Source: Salinibacterium amurskyense (lineage in GTDB: Bacteria > Actinomycetota > Actinomycetes > Actinomycetales > Microbacteriaceae). Taken from it: a stretch of DNA of 64,000 nucleotides. The first letter of the stretch is position 1, and every line of letters begins with the position of its first letter. Positions 1 through 7,880 of the stretch are shown here, piece after piece. The DNA is taken from the NCBI RefSeq assembly GCF_002797685.1, contig NZ_PGFH01000001.1, positions 1,837,987 through 1,901,986 on the forward strand, read 5' to 3'. The translations under genes and the position numbers were made by a program. The notes under the pieces were generated by a model. The model worked only from the letters and a program-made list of their open reading frames with translations. It made no database searches and had not been told where the DNA came from.

Positions 1-704
1 TCGCTGGAGTTGCCCGAGTTTCCGCACGCGGCGATGGGCTGACCTGCCACCACAGTGTCACCGACTGCGACGAGAGCCGAATGCTGCTTCACGTGCGCGA
101 TAAGCGCGAACACACCATCCTCACCGCGAATGGTGATGTGGTTGCCGATGATGAGGCGGGGGCCGCCGATCTCTCGAATCGTGCCTTCCATCAGCATGTA
201 GATGTAACCGAGGACTGAGGACCGAGCGCGATGATCACGCTGCGCGTCACTAGCGCGCACGACGACGCCATCGATCATTGCTCGAACGGGCTCGCCGAAA
301 GCCGGGTACTCATTCGGATACCGCAGCGCCATTCCCGTGTCGAAGGCGGGTCGGGCACGTTCCTTCGGATCGAAAACGAGGTCGACTGCGTAGGTTTGGC
401 CATAGGCCCGAACGCCGTGACTGGGCACCTGCGTCGCGGGGCTATTTAGCGCAGACCATCGCCCCGTTACGGGAGCCGCGACGGTCAGGGGCTCACGATT
501 AGGCACGAGCTTGAGCCCCGGAACCAGCACAGCGAGCACCAGCAGCATTCCCACGATTCCTACCAATGGCAGCAGCGTGAGCACGGTTTTTACGAGGGCT
601 ATCGGAATGACTTGAGCGCCGACGGTTCCGGCAAAAATGATCATGACCGAGATGTACATGATCACCACGCGAGCACGATAAATGCCCGCGATCACCCGCC
701 TCAT
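1..704 (-). CDS. Membrane-anchored M23-family metallopeptidase (3' end cut by window edge)
   Basis: Reading the minus strand from the ATG at 704 gives an open frame that runs off the left edge. The first ~60 residues hold two hydrophobic segments, then a LytM/M23-like domain with H-G-V-R-A-Y-G-Q-T-Y-A-V-D, a 'GNHITIRG' strand and an 'AHVKQHS' strand, ending at 'ACGNSGNSS' where the family's second His motif would follow. M23 enzymes are zinc endopeptidases that cut peptidoglycan cross-bridges; periplasmic-side action is inferred from the membrane segments. Its ATG overlaps the stop of a 25-codon ASCH-like fragment (ATGA), so it probably reads through from rimK. The catalytic C-terminus is off-window, so activity cannot be judged. 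Confidence 0.8.
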   Translation of the reverse strand, partial: MRRVIAGIYRARVVIMYISVMIIFAGTVGAQVIPIALVKTVLTLLPLVGIVGMLLVLAVLVPGLKLVPNREPLTVAAPVTGRWSALNSPATQVPSHGVRAYGQTYAVDLVFDPKERARPAFDTGMALRYPNEYPAFGEPVRAMIDGVVVRASDAQRDHRARSSVLGYIYMLMEGTIREIGGPRLIIGNHITIRGEDGVFALIAHVKQHSALVAVGDTVVAGQPIAACGNSGNSS

Positions 705-781
705 GCTGCGGCCACTAGCGCGTCGCGAAGCGCCCCGGGGAACGCGAATTCAGATACCGGAAGATCGTCGATCTCTGCCAC
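701..781 (-). pseudogene. N-terminal fragment of an ASCH-domain protein (probable remnant)
   Basis: A GTG at 781, two bases after the rimK stop, opens a 26-codon frame with residues D-D-L-P-V-S-E-F-A-F-P-G-A-L-R-D and ends in a TGA overlapping the ATG of the M23 gene. The stretch from P-V-S-E-F-A-F-P-G to L-V-A-A resembles, from memory of the family, the start of actinobacterial ASCH-domain proteins, which normally continue for over 100 residues. Here it stops at 26. I infer a gene truncated when the M23 gene came to lie behind it; it could instead be a short coupling ORF. Confidence 0.4.
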
Positions 782-783
782 GT

Positions 784-1974
784 CTAGTCTTCGACGATCG
801 GCTCGGGAGGCAGCTTGCGCACCTTCGCCCGGCGGCGACGACGAGCCGGAATCATGGCCCGCATTTCTTCGAGCTTGCCGAAGCAGAGCAGGCGGTCGTT
901 CGCTTCGAGAACAGTGCTGCGGCGAGGGTTGGGCACCACGTTGGAGCCACGGTGCAGAGTGAGCACCGTGATGTCCTTCTCTCCCAAACCGGATTCGCCC
1001 AGCTGCTTGCCCACGAAGTCCGCGTCGCTACCAACAACGATCTCGGCGACGCCATAGCCCGTCGAGACGCTGAGGCGCTGGCGAACATCGATCTCGGGGA
1101 ACGCCACCTGGTTGGCGATGTAGTCAATGATCGCGCCCGCGACATCCAACTCGGTGGCTCGCTCGATGCCTTCGAGTCCGGGCGACGAGTTGACCTCCAT
1201 CACGAGGGGGCCATCTTTGCCCTCAAGCATGTCGACGCCGGCAACACGCAGACCCATGATCTGGGCGGCCTTCACCGCGGCGCGGTGGTATTCGGGCGAA
1301 AGCTCAACGGCTTCAACATTGCCACCACGGTGCACGTTCGAACGGAACTCGTCCCCCACCGCAACACGACGCATGGCAGCAACCACACGGTCACCCACCA
1401 CGAGGGCCCGGATGTCACGGCCCTTGCTTTCGGAGATGAAGCTCTGAATCAGCACGTTCTGCTTCGTTGAGTGCAGAGTCTCGATGATCGCCTTGGCGAC
1501 CTGAGTGTCGGGAGCAAGGATTACGCCAATCCCCTGCGTGCCCTCGAGCAGCTTGATCACGACGGGTGCACCGCCGACGCGCTCGATGGCCATCTCGACA
1601 TCCGCCCGGTTGTGCACAAAGGTGGTCGCCGGCATAGCGATGTCGTGGCGAGAAAGAATCTGGGTGGCACGCAACTTGTCGCGCGAGTTCGTGATGCCAC
1701 TCGAGGTGTTGGGCGTGTAGACATCCATTTGCTCGAACTGGCGAACAACAGCCGTACCGAAGTAGGTGATCGAGTTGCCGATGCGGGGCAGGATGGCGTC
1801 GTAGTCCGAAAGGAGTTTGCCGCGGTACTGCAGGTCAGGTTCGTCACCCGTGAGATCAATCGCGAACCGCAAAGTGTTGAGCACTTTGACCGTGTGGCCT
1901 CGCTGCTCGGCAGCCGCACGAAGTCGCTGCGTGGAATATGCATGCGGCGCACGGGAGAGGATAGCGAGTTTCAT
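784..1974 (-). CDS. rimK: RimK-type alpha-L-glutamate ligase with C-terminal RCK-C/TrkA-C-like domain
   Basis: 396 residues from the ATG at 1974; an upstream in-frame start would only add a non-conserved tail. The N-terminal RimK preATP-grasp domain (about 1-95) is followed by ATP-grasp (about 100-290) with the ATP-binding strand V-V-I-K-L-L-E-G-T-Q-G-I-G at 138-150 and the Mg-binding M-E-V-N-S-S-P-G at 259-266. RimK enzymes add glutamate to C-termini such as that of ribosomal protein S6. E. coli RimK is about 300 residues; the extra ~100 here (about 304-376) look like a regulator-of-K+-conductance C-terminal domain, then a basic tail. It is divergent, 18 bases apart, from an ATP-dependent zinc protease, a known genomic partner of rimK. 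The target is not evident. Confidence 0.85.
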   Translation of the reverse strand: MKLAILSRAPHAYSTQRLRAAAEQRGHTVKVLNTLRFAIDLTGDEPDLQYRGKLLSDYDAILPRIGNSITYFGTAVVRQFEQMDVYTPNTSSGITNSRDKLRATQILSRHDIAMPATTFVHNRADVEMAIERVGGAPVVIKLLEGTQGIGVILAPDTQVAKAIIETLHSTKQNVLIQSFISESKGRDIRALVVGDRVVAAMRRVAVGDEFRSNVHRGGNVEAVELSPEYHRAAVKAAQIMGLRVAGVDMLEGKDGPLVMEVNSSPGLEGIERATELDVAGAIIDYIANQVAFPEIDVRQRLSVSTGYGVAEIVVGSDADFVGKQLGESGLGEKDITVLTLHRGSNVVPNPRRSTVLEANDRLLCFGKLEEMRAMIPARRRRRAKVRKLPPEPIVED

Positions 1975-1992
1975 GGGGCGACCTGTCAAGAT

Positions 1993-2481
1993 ATGGGGGT
2001 GATAGAACCTACCCATTCAAACACGGTCGCGGGCTGGCGTGAGTGGGTCGCCCTACCCGAAATCGGCGTTTCGTGGATTAAAGCCAAACTCGACACGGGT
2101 GCGCACAGTTCTGCCATCCACGCGACGAATGTTGAAGAATTCACCGGCGCCGATGGCAGCGATTGGGTTCGGTTCACGGTCGTGCCATGGCAGAAGTCGG
2201 ATGCCGACGCTGCGGTTGTCGAACGCGAGATTCACGATCGTCGTGCCGTGCGCAGCTCTTCTGGTCACAGTGAGGACCGCATCGTGGTTTTGCTGCACGT
2301 CGAGCTCTTCGGGCAGACGGTCACCGCGGAGACCACGCTGACGGATCGCAGCGACATGGGCTTCCGGATGCTCATAGGGCGTGAGGCCCTCGGCCAGGGG
2401 TTCTTGATCGACTCGAGCGCCTCGTTCTTGGGCGGTCGTGCCCCGCGCGCCATTCGTCGCCGCAATCAAGGCCGCGGCTAG
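1993..2481 (+). CDS. Putative ATP-dependent zinc protease (RimK-associated, PF05618-like)
   Basis: 162 residues. The family signature is clear: W-R-E-W-V-A-L-P-E-I-G-V near residue 15, the K-A-K-L-D-T-G-A-H-S-S-A-I-H aspartate motif, and R-M-L-I-G-R-E-A-L near residue 130. These small proteins have a retropepsin-like fold and are found beside rimK, where they are thought to process or regulate what RimK glutamylates. The start is uncertain: ATG at 1993 or GTG at 1999, with no good ribosome binding site, and only 18 bases separate it from the divergent rimK start, so a leaderless transcript or a promoter inside rimK is likely. Arg-rich C-terminus. Confidence 0.8.
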   Translation: MGVIEPTHSNTVAGWREWVALPEIGVSWIKAKLDTGAHSSAIHATNVEEFTGADGSDWVRFTVVPWQKSDADAAVVEREIHDRRAVRSSSGHSEDRIVVLLHVELFGQTVTAETTLTDRSDMGFRMLIGREALGQGFLIDSSASFLGGRAPRAIRRRNQGRG

Positions 2482-2601
2482 CGGGCATCCGCCTCACGCT
2501 GAATGCAATTGCGCTCAGTCGCGGTCGCGCCACAAACGCCCTCTTCCAGTCAACCATAATGACCTGATTGCGTTCCCAGTCGCTCTCGATATGGTGACGG
2601 C

Positions 2602-3735
2602 ATGAGCATCGATATCCCCACTCATGAAGACCTTGTAGAACTCTCGCAGCAACGGAATGCGGCAAGCGTTTCCTTGTATGTGTCACCGGGATCCACCGAT
2701 GGCGGTCCCCCCATCGGCCGCGATACTGAGGCTGCACGCCTCGCCCTTCGCTCCTCCGCTACGGAAGCGATTGCCGAACTCGGCGTGCTCGGTGTCGAGA
2801 AGGCCGAGTTGGATGCGATCGGCCAGGCATTGGCCGCGCTTGATCACGACACCAACTTCTGGTCATCATCCGCTCGCTCCGTGGCGGTCTTCAGTTCGCC
2901 TGAAGTCACGCGAGCGTTTCGTGTGCGCAACGAACTTCCCTCTCATGTCGCCACTGGCGATCGGTTCGACCTCGGCCCGCTGCTCCGCGCCACGACTTTC
3001 GGGCACTCGGGCTATGTGCTCGCGCTCACTCAGGGCAGCGTGCGGCTATTGGCTCTCAATGCTGACGATTCGAGCGTGGAACTCGCTCTGCCGACCCTTC
3101 CCGACGACCTCGGGCGTTCCCTCGAAACCGCCGACAACGAGGGCAAGGCAGATATGCCCCGAGCCGATGGCGCCCTAGGACCCAAGGTCGAACTTCGACG
3201 CTATTGTTCTCGCGTGCAAGAAGCAGTACTTGATGTCATCGGCGCATCCGGACTGCCGCTCGTGCTCGCCGCATCCTCCGACCTGCAGCCTGCTTACTAC
3301 GAGGTCTCGACGTATCGTGGACTACTTTCCTCTTCGATCGATGCGAACCCCAGCTCACTGTCAATCGACGACTTGGAAGTTCGCGGCCGCGCCCTCCTGG
3401 CCGACAGCCACTCGGCTGAGTTGGAATCGTGGCGCTCGAGTTTCGGCAACAAACAAAGCAACGGTCTAGCGAGCTCTCAGCTGAGTGACGTCGCTCATGC
3501 GGCGACCGCTGGCCTCGTTGACACCCTGTTGTTCGACCTCACTTCAGTCGACGAAGGCACTATCGACGAGTATGGCAACACCACGTTCGCGAACGAACCA
3601 GGCCCCAGCACCTATGGCCTAGTCGACGAGATCGCGGCGCGAGTCTTGCGTACGGGTGGCACGGTAAAGGCGGTCCGCAGCGACGACCTTCCGGATGACT
3701 CCCCCGTTGCCGCCACGTTCCGCGGGCCGCTCTAG
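2602..3735 (+). CDS. baeRF family 3-like protein (bacterial archaeo-eukaryotic release factor superfamily)
   Basis: 377 residues. The layout matches the bacterial eRF1-like (baeRF) group: an N-terminal S-V-S-L-Y-V-S-P region, a central domain with V-A-V-F-S-S-P-E and G-Y-V-L-A-L-T-Q-G-S-V-R-L, and a C-terminal Rossmann-like region with D-E-Y-G-N-T and 'RTGGTVKAVR' that corresponds to the eRF1 domain 3-like part. Such proteins are proposed to act on stalled or inactive ribosomes; function in this branch is unproven. Single gene with its own upstream spacer of 120 bases and convergent with the DUF427 gene. Confidence 0.65.
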   Translation: MSIDIPTHEDLVELSQQRNAASVSLYVSPGSTDGGPPIGRDTEAARLALRSSATEAIAELGVLGVEKAELDAIGQALAALDHDTNFWSSSARSVAVFSSPEVTRAFRVRNELPSHVATGDRFDLGPLLRATTFGHSGYVLALTQGSVRLLALNADDSSVELALPTLPDDLGRSLETADNEGKADMPRADGALGPKVELRRYCSRVQEAVLDVIGASGLPLVLAASSDLQPAYYEVSTYRGLLSSSIDANPSSLSIDDLEVRGRALLADSHSAELESWRSSFGNKQSNGLASSQLSDVAHAATAGLVDTLLFDLTSVDEGTIDEYGNTTFANEPGPSTYGLVDEIAARVLRTGGTVKAVRSDDLPDDSPVAATFRGPL

Positions 3736-3800
3736 GCCGACACTGCACGAACCGGCAGCCGCCCGAGCGGTGGGTTGCTGCGCCTAGTCAACGGCGGCAG

Positions 3801-4325
3801 TTACCAACCCATCGTTCCGGGCGCACCTTTAAACGGGCCAACGAGGTTCTTGGTGATCCAGCCACCATAAAAATCGCCAGCTTGCGAGGTGACGAGCTCG
3901 CCATCGATCTCGCACGAATCCATCTGGCCCGGGTACAGCGCCACCCGCGTTGCCAGCTCTTCGAAGCGGCGCGTGGGCTCGGGGTAGATCCAGCCTGCGC
4001 GCTCGGCCACGACTCCCCCGGCTACCACATCAAAGTAGTGGGCCTCTCCCTTGAATTCGCAGAAGCTTGTTCCCTGAAGCGGCACGAGCACGCCCTCAGG
4101 GAAGGCCGCGATCGGAACGTAATAGACCGGCGGATGACTCGTCTCGAGCACTCGGACGGCATCCGTAGTGTCGACGATCACCGTGCCGCCCAGCCGCACC
4201 ACAACGCGCTGAGGCATGTGCTCCACGCGCGGAGGTCGCGGATAGTCCCACACCGATTCTTGCCCGGCCTTCGGCTTTACGGGCTTGGGGCGCGGTAGGG
4301 GGCGGGGGTAGCCGGCGGGAGTCAT
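3801..4325 (-). CDS. DUF427 domain protein
   Basis: 174 residues from the ATG at 4325. A Pro/Lys-rich leader precedes the DUF427 fold, seen in V-V-R-L-G-G-T-V-I-V-D-T-T, then Y-Y-V-P-I-A-A-F, the conserved C-E-F-K-G-E-A-H-Y-F-D, and W-I-Y-P-E-P. DUF427 proteins are widespread in actinobacteria and fungi with no established reaction. It sits 49 bases downstream of a PAP2 gene on the same strand and may share its transcript. The name rests on these motifs only; no catalytic role is claimed. Confidence 0.8.
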   Translation of the reverse strand: MTPAGYPRPLPRPKPVKPKAGQESVWDYPRPPRVEHMPQRVVVRLGGTVIVDTTDAVRVLETSHPPVYYVPIAAFPEGVLVPLQGTSFCEFKGEAHYFDVVAGGVVAERAGWIYPEPTRRFEELATRVALYPGQMDSCEIDGELVTSQAGDFYGGWITKNLVGPFKGAPGTMGW

Positions 4326-4374
4326 GGCTCCATCCTGCAACCCTGCGCTGGGATGCTCCTGCACGCGACTGCTG

Positions 4375-5133
4375 CTAGAGCGTTGCGCTTTCAGTCTCCG
4401 CTGGAACGCGAGCCGTTCGATGAGTATCGATCGCAATCACCGAGCCTACGACGACGAGGGAGAGCGCCATCGAAGCAAGCACATCACTAGTCCAGTGATA
4501 TCCCAAGTACAGGCGACTGAGCGCCGTTCCTATGACGAATACCACTGCGACCACGTAAGCGAGAGCGGCGATCCATGGAGCACGGCGGCGGGAGAAGACC
4601 AGGAAGGTCAGGATTAGAAAGAAGTCTGCAACGCCCAGAACATGGCCGGAGGGAAATGAAAACGTCATGTCCGGTCCGTAGAGCATGAGATCGACCGGCG
4701 GGCGATCACGTTGCACCACCCGAGTAATGATCTGCACGATGATGACGCCAGATAGTGTGCCCGCAGCAAGCACGAACGGACGCCACGAATGCTCAGCACG
4801 GATGCCCCAAGTAAGCGTGACCACGAGCACGATTATGGGGAGCGCGATCGGCCCAAAAACTTCGGTGAAGACCACCATGAGCACAGTGAGGCTTTCGGTC
4901 TGCTGTGACTTGAGCCACGCTTGAACCGCGGTATCCATAGGCTCGAGAACCGAGGGCTGCAGTACTGCCCACCACAGAAAACCGAGCGCTAGGGCCCCTG
5001 TCGCGACCATGACGGCAGCGAGGACTAATAACCGCTTCTTAGCGTCAACGGTGAGGACACGTTTTTCCGTGAATAAGCGCGCGTGCAAGCGCTCTCGCCG
5101 AGAATGACCTACGGCTGAAGTGCGATCGTTCAT
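4375..5133 (-). CDS. PAP2-family membrane phosphatase
   Basis: 252 residues from the ATG at 5133. About six membrane segments. The three phosphatase motifs are present and in order: the Arg-Asp-Arg-Pro-Pro version of KX6RP after I-I-T-R-V-V-Q, the central F-P-S-G-H, and S-R-L-Y-L-G-Y-H-W-T-S-D. Enzymes of this family dephosphorylate lipid phosphates such as phosphatidic acid or undecaprenyl pyrophosphate at the outer membrane face; the substrate cannot be read here. A basic ~35-residue N-terminus precedes the first helix. It is divergent from a DUF1206 gene across 72 bases, and a second PAP2 gene lies 1 kb away. Confidence 0.88.
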   Translation of the reverse strand: MNDRTSAVGHSRRERLHARLFTEKRVLTVDAKKRLLVLAAVMVATGALALGFLWWAVLQPSVLEPMDTAVQAWLKSQQTESLTVLMVVFTEVFGPIALPIIVLVVTLTWGIRAEHSWRPFVLAAGTLSGVIIVQIITRVVQRDRPPVDLMLYGPDMTFSFPSGHVLGVADFFLILTFLVFSRRRAPWIAALAYVVAVVFVIGTALSRLYLGYHWTSDVLASMALSLVVVGSVIAIDTHRTARVPAETESATL

Positions 5134-5205
5134 GCTCCGGCTTTCGAGTTTGTCGTGGGCATAGGAGATGGTAACCCGAGAGATGACTCGCATACACTGT
5201 CCGTC

Positions 5206-6015
5206 ATGAATCATGCTTCCGCATCGAGCGCAGCCCGCAGCGCCCAGAACAGCACGGCACTTCGCATTCTGGCTCGTCTGGGGTTTGCTGTGAACGGTCT
5301 CGTTCACATTCTGATTGGCTCCTTAGCGATCGGCATCGCTATAGATGGCGGCGGCACTGACGCGGATCAGTCGGGAGCATTCCGCCAGCTTGCGTCGACG
5401 CCGGGCGGCGTATTTCTCTTGTGGTCCGTCGTCATTGGGATGTTTGCGCTCGGTCTCTGGCTACTCATTTCAGCGTTCCTGATGAAGGGCGGCGATTCGA
5501 AACGTCGGTGGGCTCGACGCGCCGCGGAGGCAGCAAAGGGGCTCACCTATTTAGCGTTGGGCTCAAGCGCGATTCCGTTCGCGCTGGGCGGCTCTAGCGA
5601 TTCGTCGAGCAGCACGAGCAGCCTCAGCGCGAAGTTGATGGAGAATCCTGTCGGCTTGGTCGTGCTTGGCATTGCAGGCGTGGCTGTTGTCGGTGTTGGC
5701 GCGTACTTCATCTACAAAGGCGTCACAAAGAAATTCACGGAAGTCATCTCGCTGCCGCGCGAGCCACTGCGAAAAACAGTCTTAGGGCTGGGCATCTCGG
5801 GGTACGTGGCCAAGGGCATCGCTATCGGCATAGCGGGAGTGCTCGTGGTGGCGGCAGCCATCACCCACGACCCCAGCAAATCGTCCGGCCTGGATGGCGC
5901 GTTGACGAGCCTCATCGGGTTGCCGTTCGGCGTCGCACTGCTGATCGTGATCGCCATCGGTCTTATGGGGTATGGCGTCTACTGCTTTGTTCGTGCTCGT
6001 TTCGCACGCTTGTAG
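5206..6015 (+). CDS. DUF1206 membrane protein
   Basis: 269 residues from the ATG at 5206. Six hydrophobic segments arranged as three repeats of a two-helix unit, each beginning with an R-L-G-F-A-V-N-G / G-L-T-Y-L-A-L-G / G-I-S-G-Y-V-A-K-G type turn, which is the hallmark of DUF1206. Function is unknown; the family is common in actinobacteria. Its stop is one base from the stop of the convergent second PAP2 gene, leaving no room for a dedicated terminator. Confidence 0.85.
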   Translation: MNHASASSAARSAQNSTALRILARLGFAVNGLVHILIGSLAIGIAIDGGGTDADQSGAFRQLASTPGGVFLLWSVVIGMFALGLWLLISAFLMKGGDSKRRWARRAAEAAKGLTYLALGSSAIPFALGGSSDSSSSTSSLSAKLMENPVGLVVLGIAGVAVVGVGAYFIYKGVTKKFTEVISLPREPLRKTVLGLGISGYVAKGIAIGIAGVLVVAAAITHDPSKSSGLDGALTSLIGLPFGVALLIVIAIGLMGYGVYCFVRARFARL

Positions 6016-6016
6016 A

Positions 6017-6694
6017 TCAGACCTGACTGCTGCGGATCCGGCGTTCGCCGTCGATTTTTGCCGCCAACGGAGCCGCGACCACGACAGCTATCCCGACTCC
6101 GAGTAAGAGTGCACCAACGGTGTCCGTGAGCCAGTGCGCACCGAGGTAAGTGCGGCTGAGCATCATGATGATCGTGTAAAGCGTTCCCGCAACCCACACC
6201 CACACGCGGGGAAACAGAATTGCCAAGCTAAACGCCATCACCGCGGCATTCCCGACGTGACCTGAGGGGAACGATCCGAAATCAACGGTGACCAAGATAG
6301 TGTCGGGGCGCGTCCGCGCGAAGAGGTGTTTGAGCAATTGCACGGCCCCGCCGGTGAGCACCGTCGCGAGTGTGAAATAGAGGGCGCCCCACGGCCGTCT
6401 TCTCAGCAGCAGCAAAATGATGATTGCACCGGGGACAACGAAACTCGCAACTATGCCCGCTCCCAGAAAATTCATTGCGAGCGACACTGATTGCAGAACC
6501 GGGTTGGAGTTCTCGGTGAGCAGCGTCATCCACCACGAATCGATGCCGAGTGGGTTGCCATTTTCTCGAAGAACGATGAGTGCTCCCAGAGCGACAGCCA
6601 AACCGAGTGCGACACAGCCACTCACGAGCGGCCAATGACGCCGAACGCGGTGGGCACTTTCGACCGCTGCAACTTCGGGATGTGAGTTCACCAT
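6017..6694 (-). CDS. PAP2-family membrane phosphatase (second copy)
   Basis: 225 residues. Six hydrophobic segments with K-H-L-F-A-R-T-R-P (motif 1), G-S-F-P-S-G-H (motif 2) and S-R-T-Y-L-G-A-H-W-L-T-D (motif 3), all catalytic residues intact. It resembles undecaprenyl-diphosphatase or phosphatidylglycerophosphatase-type PAP2 proteins; the exact lipid substrate is not determinable. It differs clearly from the other PAP2 gene in this window, so it is not a recent duplicate. A diacylglycerol-kinase-family gene begins 181 bases away in the opposite direction, suggesting a lipid-phosphate theme. Confidence 0.88.
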   Translation of the reverse strand: MVNSHPEVAAVESAHRVRRHWPLVSGCVALGLAVALGALIVLRENGNPLGIDSWWMTLLTENSNPVLQSVSLAMNFLGAGIVASFVVPGAIIILLLLRRRPWGALYFTLATVLTGGAVQLLKHLFARTRPDTILVTVDFGSFPSGHVGNAAVMAFSLAILFPRVWVWVAGTLYTIIMMLSRTYLGAHWLTDTVGALLLGVGIAVVVAAPLAAKIDGERRIRSSQV

Positions 6695-6875
6695 GGCGTA
6701 ATGCTAAAACTTTGATCGGCGGGTTGCATACCTTCTCAGAACTCCATCGCTTGGGAACGACTAGAGTCATCTCACTGTCGGCTCCGGCCGCCACAACGAC
6801 AGCATTCCGCTGTTCGACCGTCGCGAAGCGACGCCGCCAAAAATGCGAACTGCATGGCTTACTTGAGGGAGACCG

Positions 6876-7880
6876 ATGACCGAGAAGTCCACCAGCGATA
6901 GCTCGTCGCCGCGAGCTGTGGCCGTTGTCTACAACCCCATCAAGGTCGATCTCGACGCGATCAAGGCAGCCGTGGCAGCTCTCGAGAGCGAGACCGGTTC
7001 ACAGCCGACAACCTTCCACGCCACCAGCAAGGAAGACCCTGGTGTCGGTGCCACGAAAGAGGCTCTGGATGCTGGCGCCGACGTCGTGATCGTCGCAGGC
7101 GGTGATGGCACAGTGCGAGCCGTCGCCGAAGCTCTGCACGACAGTGACGCCGCTCTCGCGTTGATGCCCTCAGGCACAGGAAACCTGTTCGCCCGCAACT
7201 TGGGGCTTCCGCTCGACGATGTGGAAGGTGCGGTGCGAACCGCATTCACCGGAGTCGATCGGTCGGTCGACATCGGCCTCATTGACATCCGTGACGAGAA
7301 CGAGAAGCTCTCTCGGCATGCCTTTGTGGTGATGGCTGGGCTCGGCCTCGACGCCAAGATGCTCGCCAACACCGACGACGATCTCAAAGCGAAAATTGGT
7401 TGGTTGGCGTACGTGAGCGCAACTGTAAAAGCCGTCGCAGACGACAGCGAGTTGCGTTTGAAGTATCGTCTCGACTCCCGGCGTTCACGATCGGCTCGAG
7501 CCCACACCGTCATTGTCGGCAATTGCGGATCGTTGACTGCCAATGTGCTGCTGCTGCCCGATGCCGCTCCCGACGACGGATTCCTTGATGTTGCGGTCAT
7601 GCGGCCACAGGGCCTCATCGGCTGGGTGCAAATTCTCGTGAAAGTGCTGTGGGAGAACGGGGTACTTCGTCGCATCAAGGGCGGCCATCACTTGACGACC
7701 AAAGACGTTCGGGCGCTCAGCTATGTCAAGGCACAACAATTGACAGTTCGCCTCGACAAGCCAGAAGAGATCGAGCTCGACGGCGATGAGTTCGGCAAAG
7801 CAATCGCATTCACAACCAAAATCAAGGCTGGCGGCCTCACCGTGCGGGTTCCACAGGAAGCAAATGCGCCCCTGAGCTAG
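6876..7880 (+). CDS. Diacylglycerol kinase-family lipid kinase
   Basis: 334 residues, start supported by AGGGAG seven bases upstream. The DAGK catalytic domain shows V-V-Y-N-P-I-K near residue 18, the nucleotide motif A-G-G-D-G-T near residue 75 and P-S-G-T-G-N-L-F-A-R-N, then a beta-rich C-terminal half with the E-L-D-G-D-E-F-G motif. The family phosphorylates diacylglycerol or other lipids, or sphingoid bases, with ATP on the inner membrane face. It could recycle diacylglycerol made by lipid phosphatases; that link to the adjacent PAP2 gene is inference. Its stop overlaps the stop of the convergent FUSC gene by four bases. Confidence 0.85.
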   Translation: MTEKSTSDSSSPRAVAVVYNPIKVDLDAIKAAVAALESETGSQPTTFHATSKEDPGVGATKEALDAGADVVIVAGGDGTVRAVAEALHDSDAALALMPSGTGNLFARNLGLPLDDVEGAVRTAFTGVDRSVDIGLIDIRDENEKLSRHAFVVMAGLGLDAKMLANTDDDLKAKIGWLAYVSATVKAVADDSELRLKYRLDSRRSRSARAHTVIVGNCGSLTANVLLLPDAAPDDGFLDVAVMRPQGLIGWVQILVKVLWENGVLRRIKGGHHLTTKDVRALSYVKAQQLTVRLDKPEEIELDGDEFGKAIAFTTKIKAGGLTVRVPQEANAPLS

